From the NCBI GenBank assembly GCA_964059195.1, contig CAXKWD010000005.1, positions 144,485,686-144,549,685 on the forward strand: a stretch of DNA of 64,000 nt. Direction: 5' to 3'. Below the pieces are notes generated by a model. It saw nothing but the letters and a program-made list of their open reading frames with translations, made no database searches and had not been told where the DNA came from. This document shows, one piece after another, positions 23,746-35,871 of this stretch (its first letter is position 1; the number at the start of each line of letters is the position of its first letter). The translations under genes and the position numbers were made by a program. Source of the stretch: Ectobius pallidus. Taxonomy: Eukaryota > Arthropoda > Insecta > Blattodea > Ectobiidae.

Positions 23746-23872
23746 GGGCTTGTAAATAAACAGTGAATTTTAGAGAATATCTTTCTGCTCCGTTCTAATT
23801 TTGGCTTTTGTAATTTTACGGAAAACCTATTATTATTATTGATGAATTTCATCTTTCTTATTTGAGGGTAAT

Positions 23873-26325
23873 ATAGAATATATATATATGTGGATATTTT
23901 TAGCCTAGACCCTCAAAAATCACAACTTAAGAGCGAAGGAACTAGAATGCCTGAAAATAGGAAATAGTTATAGAATATATATGAGGTAAATTATAGTTAA
24001 GAATGTTAGGTTAGAAGAGCAATTGTACAATTAAATATATGAAATGCTTACTTATTTTTGTATTGTTAACAGTATAGAGCTTTATAAAGAGATATTACAA
24101 ATTTGCATAATAGGTATTCTAGGTCATATATAATGTCAATTTATTACTTGTTATTTCAAGTTCAAGAAGTTATAAATTGTATAACATTAACATTACTATT
24201 TACAGTATAAGAGAAAATTAGTATTAAAATGTTATCTGTAACAGTTCAATGAATTGTACGGTAATGATAAGAGCTATAGGTCTATTCAAAATCGTTTACA
24301 TCATTACGATTTTGAATACGCTACAAATTCTTTATGGTCTCTTTTTATATTATGACAAATTTTGTAGTATGTGATGTGAAGAGTAAAAAATGCGGTAAGT
24401 CATAAATTAATATAAGTTATATAAATTAGATAAAACCTTAAAAATATTAATAAGTTTCTGTAATAAGAAACTGACAATCATATAAAATGTCATTTGACAT
24501 ACAAGTTATATAAATTAGATAAAACCTTAAAAATATTAATAAGTTCCTGTAAAAAGGAAACTGTCAATTACATAAAATGTCGCTTGACTATTTAATATTA
24601 ATACAAGTTATATAAATTAGATAAAACCTTAAAATATTGATAAGTTTCCGTAATAAGAAACTGTCAATTATATAAAACGTCACTTGACCAATTTAATATT
24701 GACTATTGGTGATTTAATACAAAATATTGTATTTCACATATATTCTGTATACAAGTAGTTATATATCTACCGGTTAAAAATTGTTCATTTAGGACATTGT
24801 GGTACAATTAATATATGATGTGATATTCATATTACAATTGTTAAACACTTTTATATGATTTTTGGTTGTTCTCTTATGTATAGGTTATAAGTTTCTAAAC
24901 TTCTTCTTATGCTTGTAATCTTCTTTTTATAAGTATTATTAATTTCTCTAGTCCTATTTTGGTGAGTTATGATTCCAATTCTAGGTTCTTATTAATGACG
25001 TAGATAATAAATTAGATGGCAACATCTATTTAAATCCACAGTGGAATTCAAGATTGTTTGGACTGAAGATGATACATCATGTATTGAAATGTACATATCC
25101 ACCAAATCTACATATATGAGCAAATGGATAAATGCCTGCCAATCTCTATTTAATAACTTAATCCACAAGAAGAGCTAAGTAAATAATTTATTATCTACGT
25201 CATTAATAAGAACCTAGAATTGGAATCATAACTCACCAAAATAGGACTAGAGAAATTAATAATACTTATAAAAAGAAGATTACAAGCATAAGAAGAAGTT
25301 TAGAAACTTATAACCTATACATAAGAGAACAACCAAAAATCATATAAAAGTGTTTAACAATTGTAATATGAATATCACATCATATATTAATTGTACCACA
25401 ATGTCCTAAATGAACAATTTTTAACCGGTAGATATATAACTACTTGTATACAGAATATATGTGAAATACAATATTTTGTATTAAATCACCAATAGTCAAT
25501 ATTAAATTGGTCAAGTGACGTTTTATATAATTGACAGTTTCTTATTACGGAAACTTATCAATATTTTAAGGTTTTATCTAATTTATATAACTTGTATTAA
25601 TATTAAATAGTCAAGCGACATTTTATGTAATTGACAGTTTCCTTTTTACAGGAACTTATTAATATTTTTAAGGTTTTATCTAATTTATATAACTTGTATG
25701 TCAAATGACATTTTATATGATTGTCAGTTTCTTATTACAGAAACTTATTAATATTTTTAAGGTTTTATCTAATTTATATAACTTATATTAATTTATGACT
25801 TACCGCATTTTTTACTCTTCACATCACATACTACAAAATTTGTCATAATATAAAAAGAGACCATAAAGAATTTGTAGCGTATTCAAAATCGTAATGATGT
25901 AAACGATTTTGAATAGACCTATAGCTCTTATCATTACCGTACAATTCATTGAACTGTTACAGATAACATTTTAATACTAATTTTCTCTTATACTGTAAAT
26001 AGTAATGTTAATGTTATACAATTTATAACTTCTTGAACTTGAAATAACAAGTAATAAATTGACATTATATATGACCTAGAATACCTATTATGCAAATTTG
26101 TAATATCTCTTTATAAAGCTCTATACTGTTAACAATACAAAAATAAGTAAGCATTTCATATATTTAATTGTACAATTGCTCTTCTAACCTAACATTCTTA
26201 ACTATAATTTACCTCATATATATTCTATAACTATTTCCTATTTTCAGGCATTCTAGTTCCTTCGCTCTTAAGTTGTGATTTTTGAGGGTCTAGGCTAAAA
26301 ATATCCACATATATATATATTCTAT
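23873..26325. repeat. 2,453-bp inverted repeat with identical 1,142-bp arms
   Basis: The left arm 23873-25014 and right arm 25184-26325 have exactly the same length, and I found no mismatch on comparing them line by line. The 169-bp spacer (25015-25183) is not palindromic. The arms are very AT-rich, have no open frame of note and begin and end in (TA)n next to ATAGAA/TTCTAT. ATT microsatellites sit close outside each end (23831-23843 and 26322-26349). No convincing target duplication is seen. It could be a foldback-type element, a recent inverted duplication or a gene-converted palindrome; an assembly artefact must also be excluded. Transcription would give a 1.1-kb double-stranded RNA. Confidence 0.95.
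24412..24690 (+). repeat. three ~95-bp tandem units inside the palindrome arm
   Basis: Units share AAGTTATATAAATTAGATAAAACC, a short hairpin AGTTTC..GAAACT and CATAAAATGTC. They start near 24412, 24502 and 24602 and are mirrored at about 25508-25786 in the right arm. Confidence 0.85.
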
Positions 26326-26349
26326 TATTATTATTATTATTATTATTAT
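26322..26349. repeat. (ATT)n microsatellite at the palindrome edge
   Basis: Nine ATT-type repeats start exactly where the right arm of the large inverted repeat ends. Confidence 0.95.
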
Positions 26350-26849
26350 ACGTGAGAATTTAAATTTCCTTGCTTCATTAGGTCATACCTCATCCACAAA
26401 AGTATTGTAAGGAACTCGATCTGAATTAGGGTTACATAAAAACTTAAAATGTTTAACGCCTTCCTCATCTTCATTACCTTTATAATATGTAAGAATTTCT
26501 TAGGTGTTGCAGGTGTTGGTTAGTTTAAACTTTGCGTACGGTTTTAAGATTACTTATTCTTCGCACGAGTAAATCCTAAGAACCTTCGAGAAGTGGAATA
26601 ACCCTGATATGATATTGGCACGTGTGTCTAGCAGACTGTCTGACTGCCAGGGGCAAAGTTTTCTTCGCATAAAATCTCAGATAACAAGCCGCATAAATAT
26701 TTGCTCCTCAGTCCTAAGATACTGCCTTTCTCTTCTCTTTTTTCTCCTTCTGTGTTCAATCTCTGATAGTATATCACTATAGGCCTATTGTAAACAGAAT
26801 AGCATTACGGACACACCTTTTGCCAACATTCTGCATTGCGAATTATATG

Positions 26850-26907
26850 TTAGCAATACTCTCTCTTTCTTTATATATATATAAAGAAAGAGAGAGATTA
26901 TTGCTAA
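26850..26907. repeat. TA-centred palindrome
   Basis: TTAGCAATA followed by CTCTCTCTTTCTTTATATA is mirrored by TATATAAAGAAAGAGAGAG and TTATTGCTAA, with only a two-base length difference. The centre is a short (TA)n. Confidence 0.9.
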
Positions 26908-26999
26908 TTGATACATTACAAATTCGTGATATATATATATAATGCAATGTTAGTACGTGTGTCCTTTATGGACTAAAATACCACTAGACCAAATTACTT

Positions 27000-27058
27000 G
27001 TTTTTTGTTTTGTTTGTTTTTTGTTTGTTTTGTTTTGTTTTGTTTGTTTGTTTTTTTC
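27000..27058. repeat. T/G simple repeat
   Basis: An irregular run of TTTTG and TTTG units about 59 bp long. Confidence 0.9.
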
Positions 27059-27059
27059 G

Positions 27060-28130
27060 CGCAAAATGATCCACGTCGTACGAAGAAGGTTTAAAGTTAC
27101 TGAAATCCTCGATGTGACCAGTCGAAAGAAAGTTAGTAGCCTAAATTTTTCTTTAAATATTTCAGTGATCTTCAAATGAAATTCAGTTCTCATTACACAA
27201 TATGAAACAGTGTTCACATTGGGCTTTGGCAGTTTGGTTTAACTGGGCTATGACAAAATAATACAATTAGAGAGGCTATCGATATAATTAAATTAATTAA
27301 ATTCCAGCTAACAATGACAACCGTTTCAGTGCTTCACGAAGAATCCAGGAAACATTGGCAACTGTGTAAGACTATTAAATAACGGAATCATAACTCGTGT
27401 TGAAGGATTTACTTTATGAATTATGAGTAAAATATTGTTATTATTACTGCACATAATTTTATACACCACCAAACAAACTGGTAACAATGCCCAAAGCACC
27501 ACGTGTGCGATGAGTCAGTACCATTTCAAATTATATCTTGGAGATCTAGATGGCAGTGCTCAAGGTTGGATTTGAGAGTAGCTCGTAAACTTACTCCTCT
27601 TTTTCTCTTGTTTCTTTTTCTTCTGTCCAAATGCCTCTGTATGAAGCAGTGCCAGGCTTCCTTGATGTATAATATGCACTGTTTACAATCTGACGAAAAT
27701 TAGTTTATCGGAGTATGTGACAGTAGTGATATAAGTCCTGTCTTGACGGAGTGACTGATATTTCATGCAGTTCGTTATGTCGATAATAAAAATTGATATA
27801 TTACAAATTCGTGATTCTTTTACGACATTGGATGTTCTTCTTATCCATAAATTCTTCCGCAACTGCGCACCCTCTGTAATGTCGCTCTTCCCTTGATTCC
27901 AACGCAACACGCTTCTTTTATTTTAATGTGAGCAAATAAAATCTCCTTAAGAGTATTACGCTCTATTAATACTCCTATATTCCTTTCTATTAACAACTGA
28001 CACCTGTTTTTCAGGGTATTATTTTCCTGTACTTTATGCGCATTTGGGAATGGATTTAAAGTAGTTTTTAAATCAGGAACACAATGAATACAGCTAAACA
28101 TTTTCTTACAAGTTATTTAGGTGTTAATTT
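27060..28130. other. unassigned stretch
   Basis: Several short open frames overlap on both strands but none resembles a known protein or has splice context. Confidence 0.5.
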
Positions 28131-28138
28131 TAACGTTT

Positions 28139-28440
28139 CTTGGTGCAATGGTCTAATGGTTAGCCTTGTTGACTATGGATCCGAATATCTGGGTTCAATT
28201 TCCTGTACCTCCGGTGCCTCTAAAACAGGGAGGTCTGGAACAGGGTGCACACAGCCTTGTGACACAAATTGATGAGCTACTTGATTAAAAAAAAAATAGC
28301 GGCTCCGTTTCAGTAAGCCATGAATAACACGTCCTGACCACATGCCCCCAATCCTGCTATTTGCCTATAGTAGATGACGCGGTGGTCGGAATACAGGCCT
28401 ACTTCCTCAAATGGATGTAGCGTTATGGAGCTTTTTTTGT
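28139..28440 (+). mobile_element. tRNA-derived SINE
   Basis: The head has an A box TGGTCTAATGG (28149-28159) and a B box GGTTCAATTTC (28192-28202), as in Glu/Asp-type tRNAs. The body contains GGTGCACACAGCC, an A-run at 28286, GCGGCTCCG, CTGACCACATGCCCCC, GATGACGCGGTGGTCGG and GGATGTAGCG. It ends at a T-run near 28431-28438. The body matches 3120-3325 and 13588-13690. No clear target duplication was found. It would be transcribed by Pol III and depend on a partner LINE. Confidence 0.75.
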
Positions 28441-28445
28441 GCAAT

Positions 28446-29714
28446 AAGGCCCCTGTGTCAACTTGAACAGTCAACTTGCTTCTTACATACTGTAACATCT
28501 CGTTAATCCTGACTAATTGAAGGGATAAGTTGACCGGTTTAACGAAAGTCAGGATAAAGTCAAATAACCTAAAAGGAAGAGTAGAAAGTGCATTAAACCT
28601 CGGTTTTAAGTAACCCAACACGTTTTTTTATGGTGTATTTAAAGAGTAAAGGCCTAAATAAACGATAATAAATACAATACAGCAAAAAATAAAGCAATGC
28701 CGCACATTCAATGTAGTACATAAGCTATTATGATGACGTGCCTGACAGAATCACTCAAAACTCTATTTGTTGCGAAAGTTAGTTTTATTTTTATTAATAT
28801 TATTTGCCTGTTTGGATTAGGTGAAGTTCGTTTTATCGGTATCCGGATTAACTCGGGTTTACAATATTTCAACAATGCTCAATGATCTTTTTCAGTGTAC
28901 TGCTATGAAATAGTGACATCCAATGGTGCTTGTTGACGATTTACGTATTTTTATTTGTGTGTTTTAATTCTATTTATGATGCTCCCTATTTTATTAACCA
29001 TGGCATCAGTAAAATACAATAGCACAGTTGATTTGCTTCAAATAAAATAAGAATCAATATGTAAGTGTGTTAAAGAAATAAGATCCCTTTCTCGATATTT
29101 TCAAAAAAAGATGTCATTGAAGCTTTAAAAATGGCCAATCTCTGAGAATGAGTTTTGAGAAGTATTCATAGTAGCAATGACGTAACTGAAGGCCCCGCAG
29201 ACCGCGCGATGCGAAGGGCCCGAGGTCCCACAGGTCTAAAATGAAGATCGGAAAAAAAAGAATGTAAATATATTGTCAAAATAGGGGAATGTGCAAGCAG
29301 TAAAATAAAAATAAAAAAGAGTACGCTTATTTGAAACGTGGTTTCTACTGTGGTTAATCAAAGTAAAGCCAGACAAAAGTCAATAAAAGTACCAAGTACA
29401 CACACGCACATCTCGGCGAAAGCTTGTACTGTTTGGAAAGGGGTTAGATTCTTTGATATCAAATTTGATACCTTGGTGTGATAGTAACTGAAACAGAATT
29501 CTGCTATGAGCACATTACTAAATCATTATAAACTGAGCTGAAACTAGATTATATATGTAGGGTCCTAATATGTCTTTGATGCTTCCAGTAACCCTTAAGG
29601 ATTCTGCATATTGCAGCGTGCCTGTGACAGATTTTGGAAGTAAGCGGTCTAGGAATTAATACTACAGTACATTATTTCCTCATTTCCTACACTGCTACTA
29701 CTAGTATTATTATT
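28446..29714. other. AT-rich unassigned stretch
   Basis: No gene recognised. A short GC-rich patch (CCGCAGACCGCGCGATGCG) near 29193 has no assignable identity. Confidence 0.5.
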
Positions 29715-29881
29715 ACTACTTGACTCGTTCCTGTAACCCCCTATGGCGGGGCATAGGGACCCAAGTGGAGATTTCATGGCCTATACTAATTTTGTTTCGC
29801 TTATTTTCCGAGGTGGACAGAGGGACAGGTGGTAAGCCCATCGCCTCTCAAACCCCCCTCCGGAAACTAAGGTATTACTTG
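29715..29881 (-). mobile_element. SINE 3' half, 5'-truncated
   Basis: Matches the 3' half of the SINE at 54335-54732 in the same (minus) orientation: CCTATACTAATTTTG, GCTTATTTTCCGAG, GAGGGACAGGTGGTAAGCCC, CATCGCCTC, GGAAACTAAG. It stops just before the middle module, so the tRNA head is missing. Confidence 0.75.
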
Positions 29882-30479
29882 AACTGCTGCTACTACTAAT
29901 AATAATAGTAATAATTCCAACTACTGATAATAATATTAAAGTTAAATATTAATACCTACGAGATATTACCTGTCAGCCTATCAAATCTTGCATTTCCCCC
30001 ATGTAATTGTAACAAACGTGCTTAATTTCGCACCGTAATTGAGGGTGAATTGTTTTGTTTCCGGACCCAAATTAAAATTTGGAAGGGAGGTATAAACTCT
30101 TTCCGTTACACCAAGCACAGTATCATTGGTTGCCCGGGAAAATTATTGTGAACTTGGTTTTGCTAGGTTTATTAAATTTTGACATTATAAAAACATAATA
30201 TTTTTATCGAAAGGAAATAATTACGAAATTGTAGGCTTGTTCCTAAATTGTCACATATAAATGAATTGGCTGATGGGAAGAGTAGTATGGAAGAAATATC
30301 TAACTTTTCCCTATATTCTCCTAAAAGGGAACGTAAACCCTAAATGTAAGAACAGAAACAAATCTTTTTCACTTTCAAGTTGGCATCCCATTCAAGACTT
30401 ACGTGGCCTTGGGCATAATATAGGGCAGTGTAAAGTGTTTTTGTGCGTCCTGTAGATTTTATAATGTTGTAAAAGTGGG

Positions 30480-30862
30480 GATTCCTTGGCACGCTTAGTC
30501 AGGGGTTGGGTGAACAACCCACTTCTGGCTCGGATCCATGACAGTCACTAGTCAGCAGCGGAAGGAAAGACGGGCAAGCACAGGATGGTTTCATCTCTGG
30601 CTGACGGACGGTAGATCCAACAGTTGTTCGCTCTACTTGCGAAACAAAGTGGGGGAAAGCCCGACTCTAAATCTCGGGGACTTCATTTTTGGCAAGGTAC
30701 ATGTTTTATAGCGAGGTTTATTATTATAGTCGTAAAGGATTGTCTAATCGGACGCGGTGACCCGTATACTCCTTCCTCCCTTCTTTGTCTCGAGTGCTGC
30801 TCTGGTTAGCACATGCGCGGTCGAGTTCAGGGCCAATGATGATGATGATGATGATGATAATA
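30480..30862 (+). mobile_element. GC-richer block ending in (GAT)n, probable retroelement 3' end
   Basis: About 360 bp of clearly higher GC than its surroundings (GGCACGC, GACGGACGG, CTCGGGGAC, ATGCGCGGTCGAG) ends in GGGCCAATGATGATGATG and a (GAT)n run. A short-repeat tail after a GC-rich block is typical of non-LTR retrotransposons or their SINEs. No open frame or Pol III box was recognised, so class is uncertain. Confidence 0.4.
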
Positions 30863-32313
30863 AAACATAAAAAATTCGCGTTCCCTATTAAGATTCGTAG
30901 TTTATTTAATATTGCGACAATATGTATAGGCCCTATAGAAGATTTACTACAACAGTAAAATCCTAGATTTTTAGGGATCCGTCGATAAAATTAGAACTGT
31001 CTAAAGCGCTTTCACCCACAATGTTACCAGAAATAGTCACTTACTATTCTCTTATCTTATATCGTTAATATTATTATTTTTAAATGTCTTAAAATATATA
31101 AAGATATACATATTTCATATACTGCATGGTAGAATTAACTTCCATATACATGTACACCCTCTTTTTTTTTAAATGGTCTTGATTAAAATTAATAAAAATA
31201 TGTTCACAAGTTACAGGTTACTTTAAAACTATTTATAAAATTAATATGTTCAAAAAGTAAGCAAAGTGTACTTAGCATGAAATTGTTGTTAGTCAAATGC
31301 ACTACGCATTTTCACTCCTATTGTTATTTAATTTCGTCAATAATTTCGTTACTTTTGTAAGGATTTTTAAGGAATATAAGCTTTAACAAACATTAATTTT
31401 AATTTATGCGGCTTGGTTTCGTTTTCAAAATCCAAATGAACTCTGGTTTTCAATACTTATCGAATAAAACATCAACTGTCGACTTTTATTGTCACAGAAT
31501 TCGATGGTCGAATCGAAATCACAGCCTTCTTTGGTAGCCATCTTCAAATTGCGTCCAACATATTTCACATAATTTCGTGATTTTGCTGAAAGGTGAATGA
31601 TTTCCGAATTTTTAATCAAATTCCTGATTTTTCGCTAACAAATTTCGCATTTCGCGAAAGAAACAGGACGGTGCCTTCTACTAAAAGTTAATGACTGCAG
31701 GTACAGCAGCGAACATTAACAGTATACATCATTTATATCAACTCTTATTCGAAGATTAGGAAATCCAAGAAAGTCAAACTCGTTATATCAGCAGTATGGC
31801 ATTAAAAGTTACTTAAACATAATCTGATCATAGTTTATCTTGCGAATGTGAATGAGGTGCAGTGAATTGCAGAAAATATGACACATGCCTTGCTTATATT
31901 TGAAGAATTGAGGACAATCAACAGAGTTACAGCGAGCAAGTAGGCCAACTTTCTTCTTTGAAGATTATGTTGCAATTTTTGTCGCTAAACTACTCAAGGC
32001 ACTTAACACATGGGTATTTCCGCACAAACATTGCATCAGGAGCATAGTTCTTGACTGATTGTATCATGGTAAAGAATATGACATTTCCACTAGATATGAA
32101 AGATTTCGAAAACTCTCCTGGACATAAATCTTTAGATAAGAAAGTTAATTATGCTGCATTCTGCCTTATTTATTATTATTATTATTATTTCATAGATTAG
32201 CTGCCAAAAATATTAACAGGGATCCGTCCATAATAGCACCTTCATAAATTTACTTCTTCGGAAAATGAATATAGGCGTATGAAATATATCTTAATATCCC
32301 TTTACATACTTAC
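30863..32313. other. AT-rich unassigned stretch
   Basis: No gene recognised. A (TTA)n run lies at 32168-32190. Confidence 0.5.
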
Positions 32314-32830
32314 TCAATGGAATAGAACTTCCTTAGAAGCTTTAGGAACCCGAAAGTTCATTGCCGCGCTTACCTGAGCCCGCCATTCAACACTATTCTG
32401 TGATAACTCCATCCAACCATCCCTCGCAAATCCTACTTCTAATTTTGTCCTCCCACCTGCGTCTAGGTATTTCAAATGGTCTTTTCCCTTCGGTTCTGCC
32501 AATCAATATTTTTTTGACATGTCTTTCCTCCATCCTGCACGCAACATGTCCGGCCCATTTCATCCTCCGTAATTTAATTACTCTTACTATATCGGTAGCG
32601 AGTACAAGTTAAGAAGCTCGTCGTTATGCAGTTTTCTCCAGTCCCCATTTTCATCGCTCTTAGGCCCAAATATTTTCCTAAGCACCTTCTTTTCGAACAC
32701 TCTCAGATTATGTTCTTTCCTAAAAGTAAGCGACCATGTTTCAATGATTATAGGGCTATGGAATACATCTTAACATCCCTTACTTTTTATAATTCTATAC
32801 CACTTAACTGAAATGCGCTGTTCTCCGAGT
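32314..32830 (-). pseudogene. non-LTR retrotransposon reverse transcriptase, C-terminal remnant
   Basis: The minus strand encodes, in shifting frames from high to low coordinate, LTFRKEHNLRVFEKK, VLRKIFGP, WRKLHNDEL, MKWAG, then RRWEDKI-like and GFARDGWMELSQNSVEWRAQ, ending MNFRVPKAS. The order LRVFEKKVLRKIFGP, RRMKWAGHV, GRPRRRWED, DWI.LAQ..WR, MNLRVP is the familiar C-terminal end of endonuclease/reverse-transcriptase LINEs of the RTE-like kind. Frameshifts and stops make it a fossil. The same family occurs on the plus strand at 58010-58300. The catalytic polymerase motif is not included. Confidence 0.72.
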
Positions 32831-32923
32831 TGTGGTATGCTAGCTCTGAGAAAGTAGATGGGTGACAGCTGCCTTCAGCTCTGACAGTTTAGGTTAAGTG
32901 AAGCTTAAGTAAGACTAGAAGAA

Positions 32924-32985
32924 AATATATTTATTTTACCAGGTAGAATTAGGACCATTGGGTCTTAGCTTCCACTCAACCGTGA
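32924..32985 (-). mobile_element. retrotransposon 3' tail of the GGCCTTATGGCC type (degenerate)
   Basis: ATATTTATTTTACC followed by AGGTAGAATTAGGACC, ATTGGGTCTTAGCTTCC and ACTCAACC matches the tails at 13051 and 19592 with substitutions. Confidence 0.5.
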
Positions 32986-32989
32986 TAAT

Positions 32990-34670
32990 TACTTAAATAA
33001 TATTTATAAATACATAAAGTACTACTAAAAATCTGATATGAAATACACAACTTCCTTTACCCATTAAAACACTTTGCTCTTAGAATAATATATTATGCAC
33101 TTTACAGAATTCATATAGGAAATTAAAACAAAAGTGCGTATTCAGTTGTTTCAATGTGATGCAAAGATTTATTGTTCATAAGGGAAAACTGGTTTCATAA
33201 AACAGTGGGCAGCTTCACAGAATTTTTATGGAAAAAATTTCAAATAAAAGTTTTAACTCTTAGTACAAGCATCTCAAGTACAAAATTGTAACAAAACTGT
33301 TAGAGCCTGTTTTCGAGAAAATTGCGAGAAACGAAATTTTCTTCATGTAAAATAGCACTAAAACGTAAGAGAATGTCGTCACCAATATTCGTGTGACATC
33401 CCCAGAAGATACCTAATCCAAATATAAAAATTTGTTTTTATACGCATTTTCGTTCTCGAGCTAGGCAATTCACAGACACATAGTCACACACAGGCATTTT
33501 TGGATTCAGGTCACCTTAAAACTTTAAAAATTATACCTATAGCACTTATGGTAAGGACAGATAAATTAATAATGGCTTCAAATAAGAACAAGTGCGAACA
33601 TACGGGTTAGGAAAACTTTTATACCTAACGCACATACTCGGTTCTTCTTAAAGTCTACCTATCCAGATTAAAGAGTGCAAAAAAATGAACACATTCTGCT
33701 AGTGTACAATACTATGTGTGTATTTTCACACATTGAGTGCGTTTTTGAAGTCAGTCTTCAGAGAGAGTGAACACTTCCGCGTGCCAGATGGGAAGATAGT
33801 GGCTTGTAATTTTCTGCGAATGTGTTTGTTCTTATTCTGCCTTGCTATTTTCCAGCTTGCGGAGGACATATCCCCTGGTCATGACCTATTTTGTTGCATC
33901 TCTTTCCTCTCTCAAGACCTTGGTTCTTTGTCCCCATGATGGCACGGCTGGTCCCAAATTGAATTCTTCTTTATATCAGGACAAAGGTTGTAACCTCTTC
34001 CAGTCCCATGTGACTAAACAGGAAAATATTAACAACACTACTCATCCCAAGCTACATCAGGGACAAAATTAATTGTGTACAAAACTAATGGTACAGGAAT
34101 ACGCCTAAGGGATTGTCAAAGTTAACAGAAAAGGTGTCTCTACTAAAAATATGTTATGTTGGCCTAAAGGTACCATGAAACACGTATGCGCTTGATGTAT
34201 AGAGTTCTAAATTAAATAATAATGGGTTAGTTATAATTACGTCTTAAATTTGTCTTTGTTTTAAAATAAAATGGGTAAAGTGCCTTTTATCCAATTTCAT
34301 GTTTAATCCTTTCAGAGCTGAATGTATGTAGTGATAAATTGATGTAGTCTGAAATCGATATGGAAAATTTCAAAGGAATAGCTGATCTCCGTATATGACA
34401 GTCGTGAAAAGTGGATAAAAATCTTCACATTTTACTTAAAGCAATGTTCTATTAATCTCACATCTCTGCTTTTTACAATTATTTTTTGAGATGTTGAATT
34501 TATACGTCAGGAGCAGTGAAAAGGTTAAATTCTGCACGTTCATAAAAATAATGTGGATTTGAAGAATACGATAAAAAAAGAACTGAAGATGTATTCAAAT
34601 ATTACTAAATACTGCAAACCCTTGTTGCATGTGCCCCAGGTTTCATTATTATGTTGTGATCGAACATCTT
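32990..34670. other. unassigned stretch
   Basis: No gene supported. Two overlapping open frames at 33718-34072 lie in a slightly GC-richer island but look like no known protein. Confidence 0.45.
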
Positions 34671-34671
34671 C

Positions 34672-34940
34672 TCATATACTTATACAAAAATCTAATGGTT
34701 CATCTCTGTCTGATCCCATTTGTCGCAAAACCTACTAATCTTATAGGCTAGAGCAGAAATTCTGCATGAACATAGTTTTTATAGCTGGAAATATTATAGG
34801 ACTATAGTCATTGACTCTTCCTCTATATTTCCATTAATATCACAATAGGCCTAATTAAAATTCAATATCAGTTAACATGAACACTAGTCATGATACAAAA
34901 AACAATATAAACATATGAACAGCAATATTTTATTATTAGC
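34672..34940 (+). repeat. diverged repeat, left copy
   Basis: Matches 36068-36300 in the same orientation: TATCGCAAAA/TGTCGCAAAA..CTACTAA, GAACATAGTTTTT, ACTATAG..CGTTGA-like and TTCAATATCAGTTAACATG. The Helitron and the two hairpins lie between the copies. Confidence 0.7.
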
Positions 34941-34947
34941 AATATTA

Positions 34948-35854
34948 TCTAATATATAAAATCGAAAGTGTGTATGTATGTATGTATGTATGTTTGTTCC
35001 TTATACAAATCTACATTTCTTTACCAATTTACACGACATTTTGCACACATACCCAGTTAAGCCCGGGAAGTATAGCTGTCGACATTAAAATTCAAACAAA
35101 ATACTCCTTCCCTTGAAAATTATATAATTTCTGAGAATTTTATACTGAAAAAATGAATTGCTGTTTAGTTCACATGGCAACAGTAAATTGTTTACTATGA
35201 TTACATAGGGCCTTGGCAAGTATATAGCCTAATGCTTTAACGAATTATGATTCCATCGATGTAATATATTGGCGAAAATAATGACTGGAAATGAAATCCA
35301 CGAAAATAAAACACAGTGTGATGTAGTCACATAACTTTCTCTACCCTCGACATAAGAAATATTTTCTCACTTCGCATTTTTATGTCGAAGAATAGGTCGT
35401 ATTGCAAGGGACAACTTAAGTGTGTGAGTATTCTATATCAGAAGTCTGTAAATAATCCTTTCCCCTTATACCTTATCCATAGCTGTAGGCTTTGTATTAG
35501 TTGAGAAATAGGGATGTTTATTATAGGCCCTAAGCATGGGGTGGAACATTTTGAGTCCTACGCTCGCAGTATATTATGTCCCGGGTTTTAGGGGAGGAAC
35601 GTATGAAAGTGGTACTGCATTTCTCTTTTATTTCAGCCCTTCCCAAGCATGATGTGTAGAAGCAACGGAATGCAGCTTTCGACATCCTCTATGAGCCATA
35701 AAAAGCTATATCTAGCATTTTCTGATGGAACAGTTTGAGTGTGATAAATCTTTTCCTTCATTTCAAGTTCTACATACTGTACATAAAGTACTTCAAAAGT
35801 TAATTTCAAATTAAAAAATACAACGCCCGGGCGACGCCGGGCCTTTTCAGCTAG
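34948..35854 (+). mobile_element. non-autonomous Helitron
   Basis: Begins TCTAATATATAAAATCG directly after an A and ends CTAG directly before a T, the A|T insertion and 5'-TC...CTRR-3' ends of Helitrons. Sixteen bases before the end of the element, inside it, the hairpin GCCCGG-gcgacg-CCGGGC (35825-35842) matches the 3' palindrome that terminates rolling-circle transposition. A (GTAT)n tract follows the 5' end. There is no Rep/helicase gene, so at 907 bp it is non-autonomous. A related copy lies inverted at 52706-53541; both share an internal block with ATGAGCCATAAAAAGCTAT. The open frame at 35633-35887 is incidental. Confidence 0.9.
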
Positions 35855-35871
35855 TAAGATATAAAATCTTA

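Noticed and set aside
23873..26325. Retroviral or LTR element reading of the large repeat
   Set aside because: The copies are inverted, not direct, and no gag/pol frame lies between them.
33718..34072. Possible exon pair
   Set aside because: Two overlapping short frames with an acceptor-like TTTCCAG, but no recognisable protein and no matching donor.
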